Shown: piece after piece, positions 1 to 8,618 of the stretch | Layout of the letters: every line of letters begins with the position of its first letter | Numbering within the stretch: position 1 is the stretch's first letter | Source: SOIA01 sp964346585 | GTDB taxonomy: Bacteria > Acidobacteriota > Aminicenantia > Aminicenantales > Aminicenantaceae | Reading direction: 5' to 3' | NCBI GenBank assembly: GCA_964346585.1 | Contig: CAYFVQ010000148.1 | Coordinates: forward strand, 1-23,142 | DNA: 23,142 nt | Position numbers and translations under genes: made by a program | The notes under the pieces: generated by a model | What the model was told of the DNA's origin: nothing | The model's database searches: none | What the model saw: only the letters and a program-made list of their open reading frames with translations

Positions 1-857
1 GGGTGAATTGGGAGGGAAAGGATGCGGAAGAGATTGTTCACGTCACCTTAAACCTGGTGGATTATGACTTTCTTGGTACCCTGAATATCGAAATGGCGGC
101 GGGACGGTCTTTTTCCAAAGAGTATACTACTGATGCCACGCAGGCATTTCTGATCAATGAGACATTGGCCAAAATGATGGAGACCGAGTCTCCTGTCGGA
201 GCCAAGTTTTCGTTTATCGGACAGGAAGGCCGGATCATCGGAGTGATGAAGGATTTTCATTTTCATTCACTCCGCACGGGTATTGGCCCCCTGGCTATCG
301 CTTTAGGTTCGGATGATTATTGGAATTTTGCATTGGTAAGAGTTCATCCAGACGATGTATCTGCGACGCTTGAAGATTTAAATAAGATATGGAAAAAGAT
401 CTTTCCTTATAATCCTTTCGCCTTCGATTTCATGGAAGAGGACTATGAAAGACGGTACAGGTCTGAAGTGCGCATGGGAAAACTCATGAATGTTTTCGCT
501 GGATTGGCTATTTTTATAGCCTGTTTAGGACTCTTAGGATTGACTTCTTTTGCTGTTGAGCAGAGGAGAAAGGAAATCGGTATCCGGAAGGTTCTCGGAG
601 CTTCTGCGGGAAATGTATTGTGGATTTTGGGGCGAGAGTTTGTGTTGTGGGTTCTTGTGGCCAATGTTATTGGCTGGCCCATTGCTTATTTTGTGATGTC
701 TAATTGGCTGAGGAATTTTGCCTATAGGATTGGAGTCGGACCGATGATTTTTGTTTTTTCATCATTGTTGACTCTTGCTGTCGCCATAGCTGCGGTCACT
801 TTTCAATCCCTCAGGGCAGCCACTTCCAACCCCTCAGATTCCCTGCGGTACGAGTAA
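1..857 (+). CDS. ABC transporter permease, MacB/FtsX type, C-terminal part (5' end outside window)
   Basis: The frame is open from base 3 and ends at TAA 857. The GTG at base 3 is probably not the real start, because the protein begins mid-domain. What is visible is the second periplasmic MacB-type domain (about the first 155 residues, with 'KDFHFHSL') followed by an FtsX domain: a membrane segment 'IFIACLGLLGLTSFAV', the cytoplasmic coupling motif 'RRKEIGIRKVLGAS', and two more hydrophobic segments, ending 'SDSLRYE'. It aligns along its whole length with the last 290 or so residues of the permease at 20267-22885, including the same ending, so the two are paralogues. Such 8-helix permeases work with a separate MacB-like ATPase in the inner membrane on export or mechanotransmission; no ATPase is in the window. 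The substrate cannot be predicted. Confidence 0.9.
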   Translation, partial: VNWEGKDAEEIVHVTLNLVDYDFLGTLNIEMAAGRSFSKEYTTDATQAFLINETLAKMMETESPVGAKFSFIGQEGRIIGVMKDFHFHSLRTGIGPLAIALGSDDYWNFALVRVHPDDVSATLEDLNKIWKKIFPYNPFAFDFMEEDYERRYRSEVRMGKLMNVFAGLAIFIACLGLLGLTSFAVEQRRKEIGIRKVLGASAGNVLWILGREFVLWVLVANVIGWPIAYFVMSNWLRNFAYRIGVGPMIFVFSSLLTLAVAIAAVTFQSLRAATSNPSDSLRYE

Positions 858-893
858 AGAAAAGCAACTTTCAATTCAAAGAACTCAATATAA

Positions 894-931
894 GGAGGTC
901 GTTGATTCACATCCAAGTCGCCTGTTGCCAA
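894..931 (+). repeat. Dispersed intergenic motif, copy 1
   Basis: A 38-nt stretch 37 bp after the permease stop matches 15622-15659 at 30 of 38 positions without gaps, and 6378-6415 at 23 of 38. Conserved blocks are GGAG, TTG and CCAAG-Y-CG. A T-rich stretch (around 990-1000) follows, as it does in the other copies. The function is unknown. Confidence 0.5.
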
Positions 932-1072
932 ATCTTATGCTTTGTTATTCCCAGAAAAAATCCGAAATGTCTCCTTATTTCCGTTTTTGCTTACATAGGC
1001 AATAATTAGATGAAAATCTGCAGTTTTTGTGGCAGTTCTATGTCATGACGTTTCATTGGATGTATAACGGCT

Positions 1073-1097
1073 TAAATAAAAAGCGACGGGACTGCTT
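1073..1097 (-). terminator. Possible weak intrinsic terminator of the propeller gene
   Basis: On the minus strand, just after the TGA at 1104-1106, AAGC (1097-1094) and GCTT (1084-1081) can pair around a 9-nt loop and are followed by TTTTATTT. The stem has only four base pairs plus an imperfect extension, so this is a weak candidate. Confidence 0.3.
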
Positions 1098-1103
1098 AGA
1101 ATA

Positions 1104-2318
1104 TCAAAACACGACTTTGATTATCTTCAGCTGGAAATCGGGCCCATCTTTTTCCGGTTGGACAAGTGCGACAAGGCCGCTTTTAGTGAAACACATGTTT
1201 TTCTGCCGTCTATCGACGATGAGGTGATAGTTCCCGGTCTTTATTTCCGTTTCACAGACAAATTCTCCTTCGGGAGAGTACACCTCGATCAAAATCGGGC
1301 AGTTGACAAAGCAGTCATCCGAACGGAAGACGAGGAAATTGCCCTCTTCATCTGTGAATATTTCTTGATACAGGGGAAGGTAATCACTGAAGAGAGGATC
1401 GAAAGAGGCCTTTTCCAGCTCCTTCAACTGTTCCTTCTCTCTACTCTGTTGATGCTCCGGGTCTTGTCTCAAAGCGTTCAAATGGATATCCTTATAACGT
1501 TGAATGATCGATTTCGTCACCGGAATAGGCTTTCTTCTCAAAGGGAATTCTGATAATTTTGATCCATCCGGGCTGTATACGGTCACAACTGGCTCCGTTG
1601 AAATGCCGACAGCCAGGTTTCCTTTATTCGTCCGGATCAGATAGGTCTCACCTCCCGTATCTCCGCTGAAACCGCCAACACTATACCCGAATTTCAATCG
1701 AATGAATGGGCTGGTCGTCCTGAATGAGCGCACCTCCGTTTCCTCTTGGGTGTCAATGTCCTTGATGTAGACGGTCTGTATTCGAACCGGATGACGGCTG
1801 TCCTGCTCGCGGTAGGGGGTGTGCCTGATGTAGGCCACCTTTCCGTCCCGGAGCGCAGTGGGCTGAAAAACACTGTGTTTTGTTTTCAGGAGTTTAACAA
1901 AATTCCCGTCCAGGTCAAAAAGACTGATGCGGTGGTTAGTGGCGTGCTCCCCGACCACAAGGTATTTTCCATCCAGGATGGATAGGTCGCTGGGGTGGTA
2001 AATGTCGCCGGGTCCCTGACCTTCCTGCCCGAAGGATTTGATCAGAGAGCCCTTGGAGTCAAATTTGAAGATGGTGTGCTGCCTGCTGGATGCGGCAAAA
2101 ATAGACCCGTCGGCAGCAACGGTGATATCTGTGATGTCATAAAATTGCGTTTTCCAGTCCGTCCCCTCTCCGAATCCAGGGGAATTTTTGAGAATTATGG
2201 GCCCAGATTGATAAACCTTTTTGAGATCCGGGCTCCCTCCCATGGTGAGAGCCAGGGTGAAAACCAGCATCCCCAACATCACAATCAATCCGTGCTTTCG
2301 TCCCAGATTCATACCCAT
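1104..2318 (-). CDS. Secreted six-bladed beta-propeller (NHL-like) protein
   Basis: Function not established; the family usually serves as an extracytoplasmic binding scaffold. I chose the ATG at 2318 because GGAGG at 2324-2328 lies 5 nt upstream; an in-frame TTG at 2336 and ATGs at 2321 and 2312 are alternatives. The protein is then 404 aa. The N-terminus has a basic stretch and a hydrophobic core ('LIVMLGMLVFTLAL'), giving a signal peptide or membrane anchor. Propeller repeats follow, with blade-like motifs such as 'DITVAADGSIFAASSRQH', 'KSFGQEGQGPGDIYHPSDL', 'ISLFDLDGNFVKLL', 'VTVYSPDGSKLSEF' and 'IEVYSPEGEFVCETEI'. The phrase GQGPGxxxxPxDL is typical of the 6-bladed/NHL group. A charged insert (about 'QQSREKEQLKELEKAS') interrupts the later blades. 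It is transcribed away from the tricorn-like gene, with a 578-bp gap between the two starts. Confidence 0.75.
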   Translation of the reverse strand: MGMNLGRKHGLIVMLGMLVFTLALTMGGSPDLKKVYQSGPIILKNSPGFGEGTDWKTQFYDITDITVAADGSIFAASSRQHTIFKFDSKGSLIKSFGQEGQGPGDIYHPSDLSILDGKYLVVGEHATNHRISLFDLDGNFVKLLKTKHSVFQPTALRDGKVAYIRHTPYREQDSRHPVRIQTVYIKDIDTQEETEVRSFRTTSPFIRLKFGYSVGGFSGDTGGETYLIRTNKGNLAVGISTEPVVTVYSPDGSKLSEFPLRRKPIPVTKSIIQRYKDIHLNALRQDPEHQQSREKEQLKELEKASFDPLFSDYLPLYQEIFTDEEGNFLVFRSDDCFVNCPILIEVYSPEGEFVCETEIKTGNYHLIVDRRQKNMCFTKSGLVALVQPEKDGPDFQLKIIKVVF

Positions 2319-2420
2319 CATATCCTCCAGACGCAATCTATCCTTTTCTCAAAGTCAATCATTGCTGTACTTCTCCCATCTCCAGTCCAGAGATGTATGC
2401 TTAAATAGATTGTAGGTTGT

Positions 2421-2432
2421 TTTGTGCACAAA
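2421..2432. promoter_or_regulatory. Candidate operator: 12-bp perfect palindrome
   Basis: TTTGTGCACAAA is its own reverse complement and lies about 105 bp upstream of the propeller start codon in the divergent region. It is a plausible dimeric regulator site. No regulator is known for it, and chance occurrence cannot be excluded. Confidence 0.3.
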
Positions 2433-2734
2433 TGGAAAGCGGGAATCGGTGAGCGGCCAACATCTCCGGTAGAAGTCAAATATTTCAATTAATAGGGATT
2501 TCCTTTTTGGGTTTGCTTCAAATCCCTCACCATTTTCCGTAATTTACAGCTTTTGAAATCCAAGAATTAGAGTATCACACCCAAAACGGCGAGGGCAACC
2601 GGCAAAAAAGAGAAACGCAACAACCATTAAGATTAAGGTAGGGCCCAGCCACGGCTGCGAAATACTTGGACTCAATCCCGGTCGCATCCCTAAAACTGTT
2701 ATGCAATATAGACGTGGCCCAAATCACCAAATCG

Positions 2735-2763
2735 TTGATTTCATCTTGAAAAGATACTAATAT
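2735..2763 (+). promoter_or_regulatory. Candidate sigma70-type promoter for the tricorn-like gene
   Basis: TTGATT (2735-2740), 17-nt spacer, TAATAT (2758-2763). Each hexamer matches the consensus at 4 of 6 positions. It would give a leader of about 125 nt. Confidence 0.3.
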
Positions 2764-2802
2764 TGCTATTTCCTGTTCTTTTTATGTTTTCTGTTTTTTT
2801 AC

Positions 2803-2811
2803 TGGTATAAA
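2803..2811 (+). promoter_or_regulatory. Alternative extended -10 element for the tricorn-like gene
   Basis: TG-G-TATAAA: a TGn extension followed by a 5-of-6 match to TATAAT. No good -35 lies at the right distance. It competes with 2735-2763 as the promoter of the gene starting at 2897. Confidence 0.25.
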
Positions 2812-2896
2812 TATTTAATCAGGAGTGAACATTTAAAAAAATCTTCTCGTTTACATTATTAAGTTTAAATGGGGAAGACTTGAAATGGAGGAAAGA

Positions 2897-5800
2897 ATGA
2901 AAAAAGTATTCCTTTGTTTTTTGGCGACATTTTTTCTGTTAACCAGCACATCTTTTATCCAAGCGCAGGTCAACGCACGCATGTTCCGCTACCCCGATGT
3001 CTCGGCCACTCACATCTGCTTTGTCTATGCCGGAGACATCTGGGTTGTGACTAAACAAGGCGGCACGGCCCACAGGCTCAGTTCCCCTCGAGGCGAGGAA
3101 ATGTTCCCCCGTTTTTCACCAGACGGCTCAAAAATCGCTTTCAGCGCCAACTACGACGGGAACACCGATATCTATCTTATTCCCTTCATGGGAGGAGAGG
3201 TTAATCGGCTTACCCACCATGGTATGGCAGATTTAATCCTCGACTGGTATCCGGATGGCAAAGGTCTCCTCTATGCCTCATCCATGGCCAGCGGCCGCCA
3301 GCGTTACAGCCAGTTCTATCGCCTCGCGCCAAACGGTGGCCTTCCTGAAAAACTTCCCATCCCTTACGGCGAATTCGGGGCTGTCTCTCCGGACGGCAAG
3401 GTGCTGGCCTACATGCCTATCGCCCGCGACTTCCGCACCTGGAAGCGCTACCGGGGCGGTATGGCGCCTGATATCTGGCTGTTCGACCTCATCAAAAAAA
3501 CAGCCAAAAACATCACCAATAACATTGCCAATGACTCCCAGCCCATGTGGTACGGGGATACTCTCTACTTTCTCTCTGACCGCGGTCCGAACCAGCGCCA
3601 CAACATCTGGGCTCTAGACCTGAAGACCGAAAATGTCCGACAGGTCACTCATTTTAAAGATTTTGACATCCACTTCCCGGCTATTGGTTCTTCGGATATT
3701 GTTTTTGAGGCTGGAGGAAAGCTCTACCTGCTCGACCTGAAAACAGAAAAACAAACCCAGGTGAGCATTCAGCTGGTCACCGACCAGGTTACCCTGAGAC
3801 CCAAAACAGCCATTGTATCCAGGATGGTTGCGAATGCCTGGCTATCCCCCCAAGGAAAGCGTGCCCTTTTCGAGGCACGCGGAGATATCTTCACAGTGCC
3901 CGCCGAACACGGTCCCGTCCGCAACCTCACGGCAAGCTCAGGTAGTGCAGAACGTTACCCTGCCTGGTCTCCTGACGGGAAGTATGTCGCCTTCTGGAGT
4001 GACCGCTCTGGCGAGTATGAGCTCACAATCTGTAACGCCGCTGACGGATCGGATGAGCAGAAGCTTACCTCCTACGGACCGGGCTACAGATACCAGATTT
4101 ACTGGTCTCCGGACAGCAAGAAAGTCGCTTTCGTTGATCAGACCATGACCATTCGTATTTTTAACCGCGATACAAAAAAGACCCTTCGCGTAGACCAGGG
4201 TCTTTGGATGTACGAAGGAACACTCCGCAACTTCAAACCTGGCTGGTCATCGGACAGCCGCTGGTTGGCTTACTCCCGAGGAGACGAAAACCGGCAAGGA
4301 AACATCTTCCTTTATGATACTCAAGAAAATAAGCGCTATCAGGTGACATCTGGTTTTTACGCTGACTTCCAGCCTGTCTTTGACCCGGACGGCAAGTATC
4401 TATACTTCCTCTCTAACCGCACCTTCCGTCCCATCTACAGCGATGTGGATAATTCGTTCATCTATGCCAACACAACAAACATCGTCGCCGTCTCGCTCAA
4501 ACCCGACATTCCCTCTCCGCTTGCCCCGCGGAACGACGAAGAAGAAGTGAAAAAAGAAGAAGCCGAAGAAAAAAAGGCCAAGAAGAAAGGAGTAAAAGAA
4601 AAGAAACCCGATAAAGAAAAAACAAAAGCGGTCGAGATCGAGGTCAAAAACTTTGAACGGCGCCTGGTCGTGCTTCCTCCGCGGGCAGGAAATTACTTCA
4701 GCCTTCACGCAGTCCCGGGCAAGGTTCTCTACATCCGGTATCCGCGCACCGGTTCCGGCGATAATAAAAATGCCCTCGTCTACTACGACCTCAAAGAGCG
4801 TAAGGAACAGACCATTCTCGATGATGTGGATGGCTACCGCCTTTCTGCGGATGGGAAAAAAGCTCTTGTCTGGAAGAGACAGAATGCAGCCATCATCGAC
4901 ATAAAACCCAAGCAGAATATGCAAAAAAGACTCCGGACAAACGAACTGGAAATGGTCGTTGATCCACGGGCCGAATGGAAGCAGATATTTAATGATGCCT
5001 GGAGGCTGTGTCGAGATTTCTTCTATGATAAGGGTATGCACGGTGTTGACTGGAAGGCAATGCGCATTCAGTACGGTACGCTGCTCAAAGACGCAGTCAC
5101 CCGCTGGGATGTCAACTATGTCATTGGAGAGCTCATCGCTGAGCTCAATGCTTCCCATACTTACCGTGGTGGCGGCGACGCTGAATCCGCAGCTCGAGTC
5201 AATGTCGGCTATCTCGGCGCAGACTGGGAGCTCAACAGCGGCGCTTTTCGCATCGCCAAAATTATCGATGGTGCATCTTTTGAGAGCGAGGTCCGCTCGC
5301 CCCTCAATAGGCCCGGAGTAAAGGTCAAAGAAGGCAATTATATCCTGGCTGTCAACGGCATATCGCTGGATACTTCTAAAGACCCCTGGGCATCCTTCCA
5401 GGGGCTGGCTGGAAAGACGGTCGAACTAACGGTTAACTCTGAGCCGAATACAGAAGGCGCCTGGAAGGTTATCGTTGAGACCCTTCGGGATGAGACACGC
5501 CTCAGACACCTATCCTGGATTGAGGAGAACCGCAGGTATGTTGAAGACCGCTCAGGCGGACGCATCGGATACATCTATGTCCAAGATACAAGCATCGGCG
5601 GACAGAACATGCTGGTGCGCCAGTTCGCTGGCCAGTTCAACAAAGATGGGTTGATTGTTGATGAGCGTTTTAACAGCGGCGGCCAGATCCCGGACCGTTT
5701 CATCGAGCTCCTGAAAAGACCTGCGCTTGCCTTCTGGGCCGTCCGCGACGGCAGGGATTGGCAGTGGCCCCCAGTGGGACATTTCGGTCCCAAGGCCATG

Positions 5801-6175
5801 CTCATCAATGGCTGGAGCGGTTCGGGCGGAGACGCTTTTCCCGATTACTTTCGCAAAGCAGGACTCGGCCCGCTCATTGGAACACGCACCTGGGGCGGAC
5901 TCATCGGAATGAGCGGAATACCTTCTCTCATAGATGGCGGTGTTGTGACCGTACCGACATTCCGCATGTACGACCCTGACGGCAAGTGGTTCAAGGAAGG
6001 CCACGGTGTTGATCCAGATATCGAAGTCAAGGAAGACCCGGCCATTTTGGCTAAAGGGACCGATCCTCAGCTCCAGCGCGCTGTGGATGAAGTACTCAAG
6101 ATGATCGAGAAACAGGGACCTTCCAAACCGCGGCGCCCGGCCTATGAGGATCGCACGGTGAAAAAAAAGAGATAA
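2897..6175 (+). CDS. Secreted tricorn-like protease (S41 family) with beta-propeller and PDZ domains
   Basis: A large peptidase that in characterised relatives trims oligopeptides; here it carries a signal peptide ('KKVFLCFLATFFLLTSTS'), so it acts outside the cytoplasm. The start is placed at ATG 2897, since GGAGGA at 2887-2892 sits 4 nt before it and overlaps the upstream in-frame ATG at 2885. Length 1092 aa, normal for the family. Order: first propeller with PD40-type repeats ('FPRFSPDGSKIAFSANYDG') to about residue 300; second propeller to about 680, interrupted by a Lys/Glu-rich low-complexity stretch (about 545-582); protease core from about 690; PDZ about 768-855. By alignment with archaeal tricorn, the catalytic residues are His754 ('SHTYRGGG'), Ser976 ('GWSGSGGD') and Glu1034 ('KEGHGVDPDI'). 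The Asp that follows Ser in archaeal tricorn is Gly here. No clear terminator follows. Confidence 0.93.
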   Translation: MKKVFLCFLATFFLLTSTSFIQAQVNARMFRYPDVSATHICFVYAGDIWVVTKQGGTAHRLSSPRGEEMFPRFSPDGSKIAFSANYDGNTDIYLIPFMGGEVNRLTHHGMADLILDWYPDGKGLLYASSMASGRQRYSQFYRLAPNGGLPEKLPIPYGEFGAVSPDGKVLAYMPIARDFRTWKRYRGGMAPDIWLFDLIKKTAKNITNNIANDSQPMWYGDTLYFLSDRGPNQRHNIWALDLKTENVRQVTHFKDFDIHFPAIGSSDIVFEAGGKLYLLDLKTEKQTQVSIQLVTDQVTLRPKTAIVSRMVANAWLSPQGKRALFEARGDIFTVPAEHGPVRNLTASSGSAERYPAWSPDGKYVAFWSDRSGEYELTICNAADGSDEQKLTSYGPGYRYQIYWSPDSKKVAFVDQTMTIRIFNRDTKKTLRVDQGLWMYEGTLRNFKPGWSSDSRWLAYSRGDENRQGNIFLYDTQENKRYQVTSGFYADFQPVFDPDGKYLYFLSNRTFRPIYSDVDNSFIYANTTNIVAVSLKPDIPSPLAPRNDEEEVKKEEAEEKKAKKKGVKEKKPDKEKTKAVEIEVKNFERRLVVLPPRAGNYFSLHAVPGKVLYIRYPRTGSGDNKNALVYYDLKERKEQTILDDVDGYRLSADGKKALVWKRQNAAIIDIKPKQNMQKRLRTNELEMVVDPRAEWKQIFNDAWRLCRDFFYDKGMHGVDWKAMRIQYGTLLKDAVTRWDVNYVIGELIAELNASHTYRGGGDAESAARVNVGYLGADWELNSGAFRIAKIIDGASFESEVRSPLNRPGVKVKEGNYILAVNGISLDTSKDPWASFQGLAGKTVELTVNSEPNTEGAWKVIVETLRDETRLRHLSWIEENRRYVEDRSGGRIGYIYVQDTSIGGQNMLVRQFAGQFNKDGLIVDERFNSGGQIPDRFIELLKRPALAFWAVRDGRDWQWPPVGHFGPKAMLINGWSGSGGDAFPDYFRKAGLGPLIGTRTWGGLIGMSGIPSLIDGGVVTVPTFRMYDPDGKWFKEGHGVDPDIEVKEDPAILAKGTDPQLQRAVDEVLKMIEKQGPSKPRRPAYEDRTVKKKR

Positions 6176-6377
6176 GATAATTTACCTAAATAAAGTGCTT
6201 TAAAAATAGAGGAAATTCGTTATTATTCTTTTTCTCTTTTTCCCGGCTGGCTCCAGGGGATTCCGGGTATGATTTTGGCTGTGTCCACAGCCGCCATCGT
6301 GAAGATTGTTTGTACCAACATCTCTTCTTTTCACTTCATTAGAAAGTTTATTAGTAAAGAATAAGGATCCTCAATCT

Positions 6378-6415
6378 GGAGATTGTTGGTTCAGTACCAA
6401 GCCGACAACTAACCT
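6378..6415 (+). repeat. Dispersed intergenic motif, copy 2 (diverged)
   Basis: It matches copy 1 at 23 of 38 positions, 21 of them within the first 29. It shares GGAG, the GTTG-x-TTCA block and CCAAG-Y-CG. It can form the short stem TTGGT/ACCAA. It lies 180 bp upstream of the start of the hydrolase operon, in the same orientation. This is the least certain of the three copies. Confidence 0.35.
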
Positions 6416-6469
6416 CATATTTTCCTAACTCCTCAAGAAAATTATCGTGTTTTTTACCATGTCTTTCTT

Positions 6470-6540
6470 AGTTTGCATTTGACTCTTTGCATTGTAAATT
6501 TTATGCTACCTGTCGCACAGTTTGCATTGAACAGAGTCAA
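6470..6540 (+). promoter_or_regulatory. Promoter of the hydrolase operon with repeated TTTGCATT boxes
   Basis: TTGACT (6479-6484), 17-nt spacer and TATGCT (6502-6507) form a good sigma70-type promoter, with transcription expected near 6514 and a leader of about 44 nt. TTTGCATT occurs three times (6472, 6486, 6521). The first and third are part of a 10-bp direct repeat AGTTTGCATT starting 49 bp apart. TTGACTCT (6479-6486) is the inverse of AGAGTCAA (6533-6540), so the promoter lies between inverted arms. Repeats overlapping a promoter suggest control by a DNA-binding regulator (inference). Confidence 0.5.
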
Positions 6541-6557
6541 CTGGATGAGGAGGGAGG

Positions 6558-8537
6558 ATGCGAAAACGATTCATTACCTATTCCTGGATATTATTCATTA
6601 TTGTGTTCGTAACCTTTCAAGCGTGTAAGAGCCAAGAGAATAAGGAGGGTAGGGGAATGTCTCAATCTGAAGTGTCAGTCCAACCGGTCAAGCTGAAGCC
6701 GCTGCCTCTGGGAGCGATCAAGCCCACGGGATGGTTGAAAAATCAACTTCGGATCCAGGCCGATGGACTCAGCGGGCACTTAGATGAGTTCTGGCCTGAT
6801 ATCAGTGACAGCGCCTGGTTCGGAGGGAAGTCGGATGCCTGGGAGAGAGCTCCATACTGGCTGGATGGTGTCGTGCCTCTGGCGTTTCTACTGGAGGATG
6901 AAAATCTAATGGCCAGAGTCACAAAATACATGAAGCACGTCATCGCCAATCAGGACGAATCCGGATGGATTTCTCCGGCTGAGGATCAGTCAAGGTATGA
7001 CCTCTGGGCCATATTCTTAGTGCTCAAACCATTGATCCAGTATCATGAGGCCACTGGCGATGAACGGGTTCCCGAGGTGGTGGAGAAGATGTTGCGCTGG
7101 GTGGATGGACATATCGACCGGCGTCCGCTCTTCAATTGGGGAAAATTCCGCTGGTTTGAATCCTTGCTCAGCATATACTGGCTTTATGAGAGGACCCAGG
7201 AAGATTGGCTGCTGGACCTGGCAGTAAAGCTTCACGCTCAAGGTTTCGACTGGCAGTCATTTTTCCGGCGTTTCCCCCTTACGGGAATCACTCCCAAGGG
7301 AAAATGGACCTTCATGGGCCATGTGGTCAATAACGGAATGGCTGTCAAGGCTCCCGCGTTGTGGTGGCGTCTGACCGGAGATGAGAACGACAAGCGCATG
7401 GTCTACGAGATGATCGAGAAACAAGATCTTTACCACGGTCAAGCGGCGGGAATATTCAGCGGGGATGAATGCTTCGCCGGTAAGAATCCATCTCAGGGCA
7501 CGGAGCTCTGTGCAGTGGTGGAATATCAGTTTTCTCTGGAGATGTTGCTGTCTATACTGGGAGATTCCGCATTCGGAGACCGACTGGAAAAAGTGACCTA
7601 TAATGCTCTACCGGCTACGTTTTCCCCGGATATGTGGTCCCACCAGTACGACCAGCAGGTCAATCAGGTCGAATGCAGCATCCGGGAGAACAGGCTCTGG
7701 ACCACCAATGGCCCGGAATCCAATATCTATGGCTTGGAACCCAATTACGGCTGCTGCACGTCCAACCTCAGTCAGGGATGGCCCAAATTCACCGCTCACC
7801 TGTGGATGAAGACAGAAGATGAAGGGCTGGCCACAGTGGCTTACGCACCGAACAGTGTCACCACTCGAATAAAGGATGTTCCGGTTTCAGTAGAGATTAT
7901 TACCGATTATCCTTTTCGCCAGGATATCCAATTGAAGGTAAGCGTTGACGAGGCTGTTCGGTTTCCTCTCCATCTGCGCATTCCTGCATGGGCCGAGGAG
8001 GCATCCATAACTGTTGGAAAAAAACAGTATTTTCCCGCGCCGGGATCTTTTTATGTGCTGGAGAGAGAATGGATCGGTACGACAGATGTTGAGATGGTGT
8101 TCCCGATGAAGCCTCGGGCGACCCGCCGGTACAACAATGCTCTCGCTTTGGAGCGAGGACCGTTGCTCTATGCGCTGAAGATAGGAGAGGAGTGGAAGCG
8201 GGTCAATGAAGATAAACCTCATCGCGAATTGCCCCATGCTGACTGGGAAGTCTACGCCTCTACACCTTGGAATTACGCTCTGGATTTGACTGAAAAAAAT
8301 CTGGATACACTGATATTCGAAGAGCATCCAGTCGGAGATGTGCCCTTTTCACCGGAAGGTGCCCCTGTATCAGTGAAGGTCAAAGGAATAAGGATCAACG
8401 CCTGGAAAATGGTCAATGGCTCTGCCGGTGAACTTCCCCGAAGCCCTGTGTCAGCCACTGGCGACCTGGAGGAGCTCGTCCTCATTCCCTACGGGTGCAC
8501 CAATTTAAGAATTGCCGAATTCCCCACCATTAAGTGA
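6558..8537 (+). CDS. DUF1680 (GH127-type) glycoside hydrolase, probable lipoprotein; putative beta-L-arabinofuranosidase
   Basis: It probably releases beta-L-arabinofuranose from a glycan outside the cytoplasm. GH127-type enzymes use a zinc-bound cysteine nucleophile. The matching residues are here: Glu304 ('SGDECF'), Glu316 and Cys318 ('TELCAVVEY'), and the Cys399-Cys400 pair ('NYGCCTSN'). The N-terminus (basic, then 'WILFIIVFVTF', then Cys23 in 'FQAC') suggests a lipoprotein, though the lipobox is not perfect. An (alpha/alpha)6-type barrel spans about residues 45-430 and beta domains follow. AGGAGG (6548-6553) lies 4 nt before ATG 6558. Length 659 aa, normal. It belongs to the DUF1680 clade with 'GTELC' rather than 'AETC', so the exact substrate may differ from typed GH127 enzymes. 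It is first in a probable operon with the two genes that follow. Confidence 0.85.
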   Translation: MRKRFITYSWILFIIVFVTFQACKSQENKEGRGMSQSEVSVQPVKLKPLPLGAIKPTGWLKNQLRIQADGLSGHLDEFWPDISDSAWFGGKSDAWERAPYWLDGVVPLAFLLEDENLMARVTKYMKHVIANQDESGWISPAEDQSRYDLWAIFLVLKPLIQYHEATGDERVPEVVEKMLRWVDGHIDRRPLFNWGKFRWFESLLSIYWLYERTQEDWLLDLAVKLHAQGFDWQSFFRRFPLTGITPKGKWTFMGHVVNNGMAVKAPALWWRLTGDENDKRMVYEMIEKQDLYHGQAAGIFSGDECFAGKNPSQGTELCAVVEYQFSLEMLLSILGDSAFGDRLEKVTYNALPATFSPDMWSHQYDQQVNQVECSIRENRLWTTNGPESNIYGLEPNYGCCTSNLSQGWPKFTAHLWMKTEDEGLATVAYAPNSVTTRIKDVPVSVEIITDYPFRQDIQLKVSVDEAVRFPLHLRIPAWAEEASITVGKKQYFPAPGSFYVLEREWIGTTDVEMVFPMKPRATRRYNNALALERGPLLYALKIGEEWKRVNEDKPHRELPHADWEVYASTPWNYALDLTEKNLDTLIFEEHPVGDVPFSPEGAPVSVKVKGIRINAWKMVNGSAGELPRSPVSATGDLEELVLIPYGCTNLRIAEFPTIK

Positions 8538-8618
8538 CAGGGGCTATTAGAAAAATAAATATTATAATCCGGCAAATAGAAAGCAGAAAATAACTTTAGT
8601 TCGAAGAATGGAGGAGTA

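Larger units (their letters stand above)
2337..2884. other. 548-bp divergent intergenic region
   Basis: It separates the propeller gene (-) from the tricorn-like gene (+). It holds a perfect 12-bp palindrome (2421-2432), an 8-bp inverted repeat AGGGATTT/AAATCCCT (2494-2501 and 2520-2527, 18-nt loop, no T-tract), and two candidate promoters for the right-hand gene. I see no convincing gene. A 47-codon minus-strand frame (2544-2687) has no usable start signal. Confidence 0.6.
6176..6557. other. 382-bp intergenic region between the tricorn-like gene and the hydrolase operon
   Basis: No gene seen. In order: a hairpin GGCTGT/ACAGCC (6277-6292) with no T-tract; an inverted repeat CAATCT/AGATTG (6372-6385); the dispersed motif copy 2 (6378-6415), which contains hairpin TTGGT/ACCAA (6386-6400); then the TTTGCATT boxes and promoter at 6470-6540. 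Confidence 0.6.

Noticed and set aside
1158..2408. Plus-strand frames of 131, 79 and 137 codons
   Set aside because: Antisense to the propeller gene, which shows coherent repeats and a signal peptide on the minus strand.
2544..2687. 47-codon minus-strand frame with a lipobox-like 'FFAGC'
   Set aside because: Too short, no Shine-Dalgarno, ends soon after the cysteine. It could be a remnant but cannot be supported.
4400..5158. 252-codon minus-strand frame
   Set aside because: Antisense to the tricorn-like gene. Its low-complexity Phe-rich stretch mirrors the Lys/Glu-rich linker of that gene.
6277..6292. Strong short hairpin as terminator of the tricorn-like gene
   Set aside because: No T-tract on either strand next to it, and it lies 100 bp after the stop.
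6386..6400. Possible tRNA T-arm (GGTTC followed by paired bases)
   Set aside because: The conserved A of the T-loop is missing, and no acceptor, D or anticodon arms are found upstream.
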